A stretch of 64,000 nucleotides of DNA from Lysobacter terrestris (GCF_014489475.1 NZ_CP060820.1:62001-126000); one strand, 5' to 3'; counted from the first letter of the stretch, positions 42,274 through 50,165 are shown. Notes: generated by a model from the sequence alone, not told the origin. Numbers and translations: made by a program.

Positions 42274-42801
42274 CTATGCCGCAGGGGTTGCGCCGCGATT
42301 GCGGCGCGCATTTGAAATGAGGTAATCGAGGCTGAGGTGTCCTGCGCCCTTGAAGATCAGCGGCGCGAGCATGAGCAGGAACAGCAGCGGCAGCTTGTAG
42401 TTGCCAAAGCCCTGGTTGGTGATCGCATAGCCCTGCCAGAGTTCGGCGAAGCTCGACCAATGGGCGGGCAGGTGCACGGCATGGATCGCGACGATCGTCA
42501 ACAGGAACAGCGCGAATGCCGCATAGCGTGTGCCGAATCCGATGAGTATCGCGACCGCACCGACCAGTTCGATCCATGTCGCCATCGCCCAGTTGACGTT
42601 CGGGCTGAGCAACGAGAACGGAAAGAGGAACTTGTCGGCGAGATCTGCGAACCAGTTGTCGCCATGCAGCTTTTCCCATCCGGCCTCGAAGAATTCCCAG
42701 GCGAGGATGGCGCGGAGGCCGACTGGAGCTGCCCAGTTCCCTGCCCGCTCGAGACGGGAGATAAGCGCCGTGTGCGCTGCAGTGATGGTATTGGTGGACA
42801 T
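42274..42801 (-). CDS. hvfX: DoxX-family membrane protein (HvfX type)
   Basis: This 175-residue protein has four hydrophobic segments in the DoxX arrangement, including GLRAILAWEFFEAGWEKLHG, WAMATWIELVGAVAILIGFG, ALFLLTIVAIHAVHLPAHW and PLLFLLMLAPLIFKGAGHLS. Met, His and Trp residues in or beside the helices could bind metal. DoxX proteins regularly accompany DUF692/DUF2063 copper-peptide operons. It is the first gene of the operon, 27 bp before hvfA. The ATG at 42801 follows an AAGGA site; the promoter box lies 115 bp upstream. Confidence 0.85.
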   Translation of the reverse strand: MSTNTITAAHTALISRLERAGNWAAPVGLRAILAWEFFEAGWEKLHGDNWFADLADKFLFPFSLLSPNVNWAMATWIELVGAVAILIGFGTRYAAFALFLLTIVAIHAVHLPAHWSSFAELWQGYAITNQGFGNYKLPLLFLLMLAPLIFKGAGHLSLDYLISNARRNRGATPAA

Positions 42802-42852
42802 CTTGAAATTCCTAAGGAGCGAGTGTTTCGGTGACGCTATTTCACCGTTGTG

Positions 42853-42933
42853 CGGTATCTCGGATGTGTCCCATCGCCGTGCTTTTTGTCCACGAGCATG
42901 TCCGTCGCTTCGCGCGATACAAACCGTTACAAA
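42853..42933 (-). promoter_or_regulatory. Shared-type promoter B of hvfXABC
   Basis: The box on the plus strand reads GATACAAACCGTTACAAA (42916-42933). Within it, TACAAACCGTTACA differs from the E. coli RstA site TACATNTNGTTACA at two fixed positions. After 45 bp the core on the minus strand reads GACACATCCGAGATACCG (42853-42870), matching promoter A at 14 of 18 positions. The box begins just past the stop of the thioredoxin-like gene (42944). Confidence 0.78.
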
Positions 42934-42943
42934 GGGCTGAACC

Positions 42944-43486
42944 TCACTCCCGGAGGAGCGCACGAACGCGTGCTTCGGTCTGCTCGTACCCGCCCTCGCC
43001 GAAATGTGAATAGACGACGCGACCCTGACGATCGATCAGGTACTGCGCGGGCCAATAGCGATTCCCGTACGCGTTCCAGGTCTTGTAGCTGTTGTCCTGC
43101 GCGACCGGATAGCGGATCCCGTAGCGCTGCACGGCGCCGCGGACGTTGGCGAGGACGCGCTCGTGGCCGAATTCGGGGGTGTGTACGCCCACCACGACGA
43201 GCCCTTGCGGGGCATACCGCTCGTGCAATTGCCTAACGTGCGGTATGACATGGATGCAGTTGATGCAGTCGTACGTCCAGAACTCGACCAGCACCACCTT
43301 GCCGCGTAGCGATTGCATCGTCAGCGGAGGGCTGTTGATCCAGTGATTGATGCCAGTGAACTCCGGCGCCATGGGCGGCGAAGATGACGAGGCCTTGTTG
43401 GGAAGGATGGGTTCTTGCTGGTTGTCAGCCATGCAGGAGGTGGCGGCGAGGCACGCCAGAAGGGCGGCGGAAATCTGCTTGATCAT
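42944..43486 (-). CDS. Exported thioredoxin-like (TlpA/DipZ-type) protein
   Basis: This 180-residue protein has an N-terminal export signal (IKQISAALLACLAATSC; Cys18 could be a lipid-attachment site, but the lipobox is weak). A thioredoxin fold carries the active site FWTYDCINCIHVIPH (Cys74, Cys77). The CINC motif and the following GVHTPEFGHERVLANVRGAV are typical of the DipZ C-terminal/TlpA group. It is encoded four bases after a CcdA-like gene, which would supply electrons across the membrane, so the pair probably forms a periplasmic reducing system. Confidence 0.9.
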   Translation of the reverse strand: MIKQISAALLACLAATSCMADNQQEPILPNKASSSSPPMAPEFTGINHWINSPPLTMQSLRGKVVLVEFWTYDCINCIHVIPHVRQLHERYAPQGLVVVGVHTPEFGHERVLANVRGAVQRYGIRYPVAQDNSYKTWNAYGNRYWPAQYLIDRQGRVVYSHFGEGGYEQTEARVRALLRE

Positions 43487-43490
43487 GGAA

Positions 43491-44195
43491 TTACAGTCCG
43501 GTGGAGATGACAGGGAGCCACTGGGTCGCCCACGCGATCAGCGTGGTGTCGCAGTGGAGGAGTTGCAGCGCGGCCACGCCGATGGCGACCACGCCGAAGA
43601 CCTTGCGGAACAGGTCGGCTCGGCGATTGAAGAAGGACAGGCGCGAAGACACCCAGTGCCCGCCGTACGCGATGGCCAGCATGGGAACACCTGCGCCCAG
43701 CGCATAGAGGCCGAGCAGCGCTGTCGCCTCACCCGGCGCTTGCGCACTGGCCGCCAGTGCCAACACGGCGGTCAACACGGGCCCGGCGCATGGTGTCCAC
43801 GCGACACCCAGCGAGGCACCGACGATGAGTGCGTTGGCCTTTCCCTGCGGCAAGCGCGAGGGCGCACGGTTGGGGCGGAGCACGGCGAGCAGGTGTTGCG
43901 TGCGGGCCGCCAGCCATTCGAACGGCGTCGCCCACACACAGCCAAGACCTGCAACGAGGAGCACGACTATGGAAGCTGTGCGGATAGCCTGCTGCGCTTC
44001 GCCCGAACTCGACGCCATCGCGCCGATGAGGATTCCACCCAGCGCGAACGAAAGGACGAAGCCGATGATGATGAGGAGCGGCTCGATACGGCTACGGCCG
44101 GCGGTGGTCGCAAGCACGATCGGAAGCACCGGCAAGATGCACGGCGAGGCGATCGTCGCGATGCCGGCGACGGCGGCAAGTGCGTAATCCAACAT
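43491..44195 (-). CDS. CcdA/DsbD-like transmembrane thiol-electron carrier
   Basis: This 234-residue membrane protein has about six hydrophobic segments. The paired redox cysteines sit in ASPCILPVLPIVLATTAG (Cys19) and VAWTPCAGPVLTAVL (Cys136), the signature of CcdA/DsbD-beta proteins that move electrons from cytoplasmic thioredoxin to the periplasm. The ATG at 44195 is chosen because the membrane protein begins there (MLDYALAAVAGIATIASPC). It is coupled to the thioredoxin-like gene and has promoter C upstream. Confidence 0.9.
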   Translation of the reverse strand: MLDYALAAVAGIATIASPCILPVLPIVLATTAGRSRIEPLLIIIGFVLSFALGGILIGAMASSSGEAQQAIRTASIVVLLVAGLGCVWATPFEWLAARTQHLLAVLRPNRAPSRLPQGKANALIVGASLGVAWTPCAGPVLTAVLALAASAQAPGEATALLGLYALGAGVPMLAIAYGGHWVSSRLSFFNRRADLFRKVFGVVAIGVAALQLLHCDTTLIAWATQWLPVISTGL

Positions 44196-44238
44196 GACGG
44201 ATCCTGCGTGACTTCGATGTTGCGCAGGATCGCCGTGG

Positions 44239-44319
44239 CCTGTACTGCAGGTGTGTCGCGGTTCGCCTGAATCGCAAGCCCGTGTGTGCAACACGGGCCT
44301 GGATACAGTCTGTTACGAA
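44239..44319 (-). promoter_or_regulatory. Shared-type promoter C of the ccdA-thioredoxin pair
   Basis: The box on the plus strand reads GATACAGTCTGTTACGAA (44302-44319). After 44 bp a diverged core on the minus strand reads GACACACCTGCAGTACAGG (44239-44257). The gene start is 107 bp from the box, close to the 115 bp of promoter B. The box abuts the stop codon of the metallo-beta-lactamase gene, as box B abuts that of the thioredoxin-like gene. Confidence 0.65.
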
Positions 44320-45387
44320 TCAACCTTCCTCGATCCGCATGCTCTGCTCCATCGCGAAGCACTGGTCCCAGATCCACGCGTCGTAGCCGCCAAGGCGCGT
44401 GGCCCATTTCGGCGTAAGCGTATTGACGCACTGGAGCGCGACGCGATCGATGTAGTTGTCGAACAGCGCCCAAGGGTTGGTCTGGTCCTTCGGGTCCATC
44501 CCCTCGCCCAGCTTGGTCGTCGCGAGCGCGCCGCCGGCGGCCTTCTTGAGGTCGGCATAGAACTCGGCTTGGACGTCGACGTCGGCTCGGGTACCGGTAC
44601 GCGCAACGTGACCACCGACCAGGGTGTCCCAGCCCTTCATCTTGCGGATGTCTTCGACCTGGGCAAACACCGCAGGCACGTCCTGCGCGACCGCGAAACG
44701 CCGCCACGGCATCCAGCCGGGGAAGATCACGTCAACGACCATGAGCACCTTCTGCTCCGGCGCCCGGATATAGATATTGCCGGGCTCGTGCGCGTTTCCG
44801 AAATAGGAAAGCTCCAGCTTCTTGCCGCCGACATTGAGCGTGTACTTGTCCTGGAAGGTAACCGATGGCACGGGACGGTCCGGGTCGGCCGCGCGCTTCA
44901 GCAAACGGGCGGTTTCGGCATGAGCGATGATGACCGGATTGCCGCCAATGGCCTTCGCGCCACCGATGTGGTCCTTGTGCGCATGGCTGTAGATTAGATG
45001 GGTGATCGGCTTGTCGGTTACTTCCGCGATGCCCTGCTGGATCTTCGCCGCGTACAAGGGTGGCGCGTCGACTACTACGACGCCCTTGTCGTAAACCAGG
45101 AACATCGACTGGTAGACATTGTCGGTGATCATGTACAAGCCGCCGCCGAAGTCCTGCAGCCGGTATCCCTTCGCGGGATCGACGTCCGGCCCCTTCGCAG
45201 CTTCAGGAATGTCCATGTACCGGGCGGTGCGATCGCCGATTGCCGGAATCGCAGGCATGCCGGGATACGGTGCGTCGGCCGCGTCGACCCGGTTACTGTT
45301 CGCCTGTGCGGCCACGTCCGCGGCGGCGAACAGGGACAGGCCGGCCGTGAGCATGGCCGTCGCAAGAATATGAAGGATATGTCGCAT
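44320..45387 (-). CDS. Exported metallo-beta-lactamase-fold hydrolase
   Basis: This 355-residue protein has a signal peptide (about 1-29, ending DVAAQA). An MBL domain shows IYSHAHKDHIGG (His135, His137, Asp139, His140), a further His in YFGNAHEPGNIYI, and VVDVIFPG (metal-bridging Asp). It has a C-terminal extension rich in Trp and Asp. It is not a recognisable beta-lactamase; the scaffold fits quinoprotein-relay or lactonase-like MBL proteins. It is the last gene of a run that also encodes an SDR, a tautomerase, an exported crotonase-like protein and Ohr. Confidence 0.88.
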   Translation of the reverse strand: MRHILHILATAMLTAGLSLFAAADVAAQANSNRVDAADAPYPGMPAIPAIGDRTARYMDIPEAAKGPDVDPAKGYRLQDFGGGLYMITDNVYQSMFLVYDKGVVVVDAPPLYAAKIQQGIAEVTDKPITHLIYSHAHKDHIGGAKAIGGNPVIIAHAETARLLKRAADPDRPVPSVTFQDKYTLNVGGKKLELSYFGNAHEPGNIYIRAPEQKVLMVVDVIFPGWMPWRRFAVAQDVPAVFAQVEDIRKMKGWDTLVGGHVARTGTRADVDVQAEFYADLKKAAGGALATTKLGEGMDPKDQTNPWALFDNYIDRVALQCVNTLTPKWATRLGGYDAWIWDQCFAMEQSMRIEEG

Positions 45388-45410
45388 GGGGGTTCTCCTG
45401 GTATGCGCGG

Positions 45411-45851
45411 TCACGCGATCGAGATCTGCACGTCGATGTTGCCGCGCGTGGCACGCGAGTACGGACAAGTCTTGTGGCCTTCCTCGACGAGTTCTCGCTT
45501 CAGCGCATCGTCGAGACCCGGAAGGTCGACTCGGAGCTTCACGGCGATCTGATAGTTGCCGTCGGCTATGGTGCCAAGCGTGACATCGGCATCTATGGCC
45601 GTGTCGTCGGGCAGGCGCAGCTTGCGCTTGCTCGCCGCGACTCCAAGCGCACCAAGGAAACAGGCGGCATAACCCACGCCGAAAAGCTGCTCCGGATTCG
45701 TTCCTGGCTTTCCACTACCTGGCATGCTGAGCTTCACGTCGAGCTGACCATCATCGGAGCGACCGGCACCGTCGTGACGGCCACCCGTGATATGCGTGTG
45801 CGCCGTGAACAGCTCCTTCTCGATGGGCGCGATGTTGTTGGAGAGGTTCAT
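45411..45851 (-). CDS. Ohr/OsmC-family organic hydroperoxide reductase (copy 2)
   Basis: This 146-residue Ohr-type peroxidase has Cys64 in GYAACFLGALG and Cys129 in GHKTCPYSRATRGN. It differs from copy 1 (39494-39916) over much of its length, so it is a diverged paralogue rather than a fresh duplicate. It lies seven bases after the exported crotonase-like gene and 23 bp before the MBL gene, inside a five-gene run. Reduction of organic peroxides in the cytoplasm is the expected role. Confidence 0.92.
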   Translation of the reverse strand: MNLSNNIAPIEKELFTAHTHITGGRHDGAGRSDDGQLDVKLSMPGSGKPGTNPEQLFGVGYAACFLGALGVAASKRKLRLPDDTAIDADVTLGTIADGNYQIAVKLRVDLPGLDDALKRELVEEGHKTCPYSRATRGNIDVQISIA

Positions 45852-45858
45852 TTTTTCC

Positions 45859-46812
45859 TCACTTTTCCGGTGTGCCCGACTTCACGGTGTAATCGGGCAA
45901 GTGCACTTCGACTTCGCGATTGGTCTGCAACCCGAACTCCATCAACCGACCGATGCGCTGTTGCGTGGACGGACGCCCGACCGATCCGATGAAGGCGTCC
46001 CATTCCTTGCCGATCTCTTCATTGCTCGGCAGGCTGTTGGCGTTGACCAGGCCCTTGATGTCGGCGATGGCGCGCTTGTCGAACGTCGAGATTCTGCGTG
46101 CGAGTTTGTCGACGAAGGCGTCGAGTTGCGCATCGGGCAATGCACGGTTGACATAGCCATAACGTTCGGCAAGTTCACCGTCGATATCGTTGCCGCTGAG
46201 CAGGACTTCCAATGCGCGGCCACGACCCATCAGGCGTGGCAAGCGGGCCATGGGGCCGCCACCGGGCACGAGTCCTGCCCCGATCTCCCACTGTGACAAC
46301 ACGGCCTTTTCCCGGCTGGCGAAGCGCATGTCGCTGGCCAGTGCGAGCTCGCTGCCGACGCCGGTGGCTCGGCCGCGGATCGAAACGATCGAAACGACTG
46401 GCGCGCGGCTCAGGCGCACGAGCATGTCGGGCAGCGGCGGAAGACCCGTCGTCCCTGCGGGCATTTCGGTCGATTCTTCGAGCGGAGGCACGAAGTCGTA
46501 GTGCGTCAGGAAGAAGCCGGGAACCGCGCTGTCGAACACGACCACGCGCACGTCCGGGTCCTGTTCGATCTGCGTGATCACCGCATTGAGTTGCGGCATG
46601 GCACGCGGTCCGTAGATATTGAACGGCGGGTTGTCGATCGTGACGCGCCAGTATCCCGGGGTGATGCGTTGCAGCCGGAACTGGTCCGTCTTCTTGTCGA
46701 CACGGCGCGCTTCGGTGGAATCGGCCTGTGCGGCCGGATCGGCCGCCAACCCTGCTCCGGACGTCGCAAGACCTGCGACCAGTACCGCGGCGGTTAGCAG
46801 ATGCATTTTCAT
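45859..46812 (-). CDS. Exported crotonase-fold (enoyl-CoA hydratase/isomerase-like) protein
   Basis: This 317-residue protein has a signal peptide (HLLTAAVLVAGLATSGAGLA) ahead of a crotonase domain. Domain features include WRVTIDNPPFNIYGPRAMPQ, an oxyanion-type VSIVSIRGRATGVGSELALA and GAGLVPGGGPMARLPRLMGR. Crotonases normally act on CoA esters in the cytoplasm, so the export signal is unexpected. The ATG at 46812 gives the best signal peptide and has GGAG upstream; other ATGs at 46821 and upstream keep the same frame. The active-site Glu pair of true hydratases is not obvious. Function is unknown. Confidence 0.85.
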   Translation of the reverse strand: MKMHLLTAAVLVAGLATSGAGLAADPAAQADSTEARRVDKKTDQFRLQRITPGYWRVTIDNPPFNIYGPRAMPQLNAVITQIEQDPDVRVVVFDSAVPGFFLTHYDFVPPLEESTEMPAGTTGLPPLPDMLVRLSRAPVVSIVSIRGRATGVGSELALASDMRFASREKAVLSQWEIGAGLVPGGGPMARLPRLMGRGRALEVLLSGNDIDGELAERYGYVNRALPDAQLDAFVDKLARRISTFDKRAIADIKGLVNANSLPSNEEIGKEWDAFIGSVGRPSTQQRIGRLMEFGLQTNREVEVHLPDYTVKSGTPEK

Positions 46813-46884
46813 GGCGAACATCTCCCGCGTCGCCGCCATGAGGACGGCGACGCGATGCAATGGAAAGGAAAGAATGCTGGGACG

Positions 46885-47121
46885 TCAGGATTGGCCGGCA
46901 GCAAGTCGTCGTCGGAGTTCGGGCACGGGCAGACCGCCCCAACCCCAGTTCTCAAGCGGGACTTCTTCGATGATGACGAAGGTGGAGTCGAGCGGCTTGT
47001 TCAATACTTTCAAAAGCAGCTCGCTTACGCCCTTGATGAGCTCGGCCTTCTCTTCGTTGGTCGGTGCGTCGCGATCGGGCGTCGTGCCTTCGCGAGTTAC
47101 CTGGATCGTTACCATAGGCAT
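46885..47121 (-). CDS. 4-oxalocrotonate tautomerase-family protein
   Basis: This 78-residue protein starts MPMVTIQVTREG; removal of Met exposes the catalytic N-terminal Pro. Helix NEEKAELIKGVSELLLKVLN and strand STFVIIEEVPLENWGWGG follow the family pattern. The start at 47121 is preferred to a second ATG two codons later because only it yields Pro1. It is encoded between an SDR and the exported crotonase-like gene. The substrate is unknown. Confidence 0.92.
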   Translation of the reverse strand: MPMVTIQVTREGTTPDRDAPTNEEKAELIKGVSELLLKVLNKPLDSTFVIIEEVPLENWGWGGLPVPELRRRLAAGQS

Positions 47122-47157
47122 GGCATTCTCCTGGTGGATGGCGTATGCGGGTATGCG

Positions 47158-47868
47158 TCAGTGGCCGGCGCTCTGGCCACCATCGACGTGCAGGATCTCG
47201 CCTGTCACGAAGCCGGCGGACTCGAGGAATACAACCGCCTGCACGATGTCCGCGATATCACCCAAGCGGGCGACCGGATGAAGCGCGGCCAGCCATTCAT
47301 GCGTTTCCGGCGGGTGAAGCGGGGTCTTGATCACGCCTGGCGACACCGCGTTAACGCGGATACCGCGCTTGGCGTACTCGATGGCGAGCGACTTAGTCGC
47401 GGCGTTGAGGCCACCCTTGGTAAGGGAAGCAAGCACTGACGGTACGCCTTCGATCGCGTGGTCGGTGAGACTCGTCGTGATGGTAACGACGTGGCCACTG
47501 CCCTGCTTTTCCATCTCGGCAATGGCGGCCTGGGTGATGTTGAAGAAACCGTCCAGGTTTACGGAGATGTTGAGCGAGTAGTCGTCTTCGGTGAGCTGCG
47601 TGAAGGGCTTGGCTGTGAAGACGCCGGCGTTGTTGACCAGGGTGTCGATGCGACCAAATTGCGCCAGAGCCTCCGAGACGATGCGCTTGGCAACGGCGGG
47701 ATCGGCGATATCGCCGGCGACGGTAAGGACGTCCGGATCGTTGCTCGCTTTGATGTTGCGGGAATTGGCGACAACGCGGTAGCCGCGGTCACGGAGGGAG
47801 TGGACGACGCCGGCGCCGATGCCTTGGGAGGCACCAGTGACGATGGCGACTTTGCGGGAGGTGTTCAT
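47158..47868 (-). CDS. SDR-family protein lacking the catalytic tyrosine
   Basis: This 236-residue SDR fold has a good cofactor motif (VTGASQGIGAG, 10-20), an NAG motif (LVNNAGVFT) and a C-terminal GEILHVDGGQ. In the active site, Ser133 and Lys151 are present, but the residue four before Lys151 is Ala147 (ASLTKGG), where classical SDRs have Tyr. Related proteins with the same TKGGLNAATKSLAIEYA stretch exist, so this is a subfamily feature rather than a sequencing error. It may bind cofactor without classical catalysis. It is the first gene of a five-gene minus-strand run and is near-divergent to no other gene. Confidence 0.88.
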   Translation of the reverse strand: MNTSRKVAIVTGASQGIGAGVVHSLRDRGYRVVANSRNIKASNDPDVLTVAGDIADPAVAKRIVSEALAQFGRIDTLVNNAGVFTAKPFTQLTEDDYSLNISVNLDGFFNITQAAIAEMEKQGSGHVVTITTSLTDHAIEGVPSVLASLTKGGLNAATKSLAIEYAKRGIRVNAVSPGVIKTPLHPPETHEWLAALHPVARLGDIADIVQAVVFLESAGFVTGEILHVDGGQSAGH

Positions 47869-48006
47869 GGTGTCGGACTCTGAGTTGGGGGAGTGTCGGA
47901 GGTGATTCCTTTCGACAACCCGCAATCTAGGCGTCCACGCGGCGCCTGCGAATCCAACGCGTCAGGCAGACATCCTTCCGCGAAACGAAACAATCGGCCG
48001 GGGAGG

Positions 48007-48918
48007 CTATCCCGGCTGACGCGCGAAGGCCGCCCGTAGGCGTGGCAACGCGAAGTCGACGAAGGCCCGCACCTTTGGCACGGACAACCGCCCGTACGGC
48101 GTCACCAGATGCACCGGGATGGGCGGCGGCTGCGCACCGGCCAGCACGACACGCAATGCATCGCGTTCGAGCTCCGACGCGACATGGTAGGACAACAGGC
48201 GCGCGACGCCGTGCCCCTCGACCACGGAGGCGATCACCGCGCGCACGCTGTTGACCACCATCCGTGGCGTGAGCGAGACCGAACGGGGAATCGTGCTGCC
48301 TTCCACCGGAGGAAAGCTCCAGGCGTCCACGCCCATATGCTCGCTCGTGACGATGCTATGTTTCGCGAGATCCGCGATGTCGTTGATGCGAGGGTGCGTG
48401 GCCAGGTATCGCGGCGAGGCCACGACGATTCGTCGCACCTCACCGACCGACTGCGCCACGAGTGTCGAATCGGCCAAGTTGGCAATGCGCAAGGCGACAT
48501 CGATCCCCTCGTCAACCAGGTTGACCGGGCGCTCCAGCAGATGCATGCGGACATGCACCGTGGGGTATTCCTCGATGAAGGCATCGACAATCGGACGAAG
48601 CAATTCCACGCCGGCGAATACAGTGGCCGTTAGCGTCAGGGTGCCGCGCGGAACCGAGCGCTCACCGGCGGCCTGTCTATCGGCTTCCTCCAGCTCGTTA
48701 AGAACGCGGCGACATGCGGCGGCATAACGCTCGCCAGCTTCGCTCAACTTGCTCGATCGCGTGGTCCGGTGCAGCAAGGGAACGCCGACGTGCGCTTCGA
48801 GATATGCGATTGCACGACTCACCGCCGCTGGTGAGCGGCCGGTGCGACGACTCGCGCCGGCGAGGCTACCCTCATCCAGTGCCGCGATGAAGATCTTCAT
48901 GGCCTCGATGCGATCCAT
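48007..48918 (-). CDS. LysR-family transcriptional regulator
   Basis: This 303-residue LysR regulator (CrgA/AaeR-like branch by general look) has a DNA-binding helix (MKIFIAALDEGSLAGASRRT, SPAAVSRAIAYLEAHVGVPL). The effector domain contains RGTLTLTATVFAGVELLRPI and GVARLLSYHVASELERDALR. The ATG at 48918, preceded by GAGGAA, is preferred to an earlier in-frame codon. It begins eight bases after the nitronate monooxygenase gene on the same strand, so the two may be co-transcribed. It could also control the SDR-tautomerase-crotonase-Ohr-MBL run downstream, 138 bp away. Confidence 0.9.
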   Translation of the reverse strand: MDRIEAMKIFIAALDEGSLAGASRRTGRSPAAVSRAIAYLEAHVGVPLLHRTTRSSKLSEAGERYAAACRRVLNELEEADRQAAGERSVPRGTLTLTATVFAGVELLRPIVDAFIEEYPTVHVRMHLLERPVNLVDEGIDVALRIANLADSTLVAQSVGEVRRIVVASPRYLATHPRINDIADLAKHSIVTSEHMGVDAWSFPPVEGSTIPRSVSLTPRMVVNSVRAVIASVVEGHGVARLLSYHVASELERDALRVVLAGAQPPPIPVHLVTPYGRLSVPKVRAFVDFALPRLRAAFARQPG

Positions 48919-48925
48919 CCGTTCC

Positions 48926-50026
48926 TCAGCCGAGCTCGCCCTGTCGGTTTGCGACGCAGACATCGTCGCACGCTTCCATCATTTCATGGGCAAGGGTTCG
49001 TACGAGACTGCCCGCGGACATCGTCCGAGCGAGCGGCGCGCCCTGCCCGGCCCAGTGGGCGCCGTAGCCGCTGTAACCCGCCGCCATTGCAGCGGCATGC
49101 AATGCCTTGCCCGCGTGATACGCGAGCGGATAGTCGGGGATATCGGCGTCGGCAATGGTCGCGCCCAAGCGGGTGAAATCGTTCGGGAGTCCGCGTGCAG
49201 GCCGACCGGAAATGGCGCGCGTGATGACGGTATTGCAGGCATCCGAACCCAGCAGTCGCTCGCGGTATGCGGCATCCGCGAGCGATTCGTCGGTGGCGAC
49301 GAACGCAGTGCCCAGCTGTGCCGCGCATGCACCTAGGGCGAGTGCCGCGGCGATTCCGGCCCCATCCATTATTCCGCCCGCGGCGATAATTGGAAGCGAC
49401 ACGTTCTGTGCCAGCAGGCGCGTCAGCGCCATGATTCCGAGCTGCAGATCGTCCGCGTCAGGATCGAAAACACCGCGATGCCCGCCAGCTTCGACGCCTT
49501 GCGCAACGATGGCGTCGAGGCCAGCGCGTTCGATCGCCTGCGCTTCCGCGAGATTCGTTGCAGTTGCGATCAGCACGATGCCACTCGACCGCAACGCCTC
49601 GATCTGGCTCTGATCCGGCAAGCCAAAATGGAAGCTCACGACGCGAGGACGCTCCTCGACGAGCATCGCGCACATTGCCGCATCATGGAGAAAAGAGACG
49701 TACGGCGAGCGCAATGCTTCAGGCGGCCGCGCCCGCCAGCGCTCGAACTCCGGCCGAAGATGATCCAGCCACCGCACTTCCCTGCTCGCACAGGCCACCG
49801 GCGCACGATGCACGAACACATTGACGTTGAGCGGCCGGGCACACGCTCGCTTGAACGCTCCAATCGCATCGCGCGCCTGCGCCACCCCCATGGCCCCTAT
49901 CGCCAAGGCACCGAGCCCTCCGGCTGCCGAGACTGCCGCCGCCATCGCAGGCGACGAAATGCCCGCCATCGGCGCCTGCAGAATCGGCAATGACACACCA
50001 AGCGTCTGGAGAAAACGCTGCTTCAT
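48926..50026 (-). CDS. Nitronate monooxygenase-family flavoprotein
   Basis: This 366-residue FMN-dependent TIM barrel oxidises nitronates. It shows LQAPMAGISSPAMAAAVSAA at the N terminus, ARPLNVNVFVHR and DAIVAQGVEAGGHRGVF (FMN phosphate region). LPIIAAGGIMDGAGIAAALA, GAQLGTAF-like CAAQLGTAFVATDES and a C-terminal GQGAPLARTMSAG follow. It also looks like the family once called 2-nitropropane dioxygenase. It lies upstream of, and close to, a LysR gene on the same strand. Confidence 0.92.
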   Translation of the reverse strand: MKQRFLQTLGVSLPILQAPMAGISSPAMAAAVSAAGGLGALAIGAMGVAQARDAIGAFKRACARPLNVNVFVHRAPVACASREVRWLDHLRPEFERWRARPPEALRSPYVSFLHDAAMCAMLVEERPRVVSFHFGLPDQSQIEALRSSGIVLIATATNLAEAQAIERAGLDAIVAQGVEAGGHRGVFDPDADDLQLGIMALTRLLAQNVSLPIIAAGGIMDGAGIAAALALGACAAQLGTAFVATDESLADAAYRERLLGSDACNTVITRAISGRPARGLPNDFTRLGATIADADIPDYPLAYHAGKALHAAAMAAGYSGYGAHWAGQGAPLARTMSAGSLVRTLAHEMMEACDDVCVANRQGELG

Positions 50027-50165
50027 GAAGCGCGACCTGGCAGGCCCATGGACTGATCCACGTACGCATCCATGCTATGCGCTCCGCCGGCCACGTACAG
50101 CCAAAATCGCCGGCATGCAGAAAGAATGCCAGCGATGCCGATGGAGCGACCCTATTGCGACGGAC

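Noticed and set aside
42916-42933. Reading the box as the -35/-10 pair of an ECF sigma promoter
   Set aside because: The two half-sites are only 10 bp apart, too close for -35 and -10 elements. The separate conserved core 45 bp away is a better place for the start site. ECF control is not excluded.
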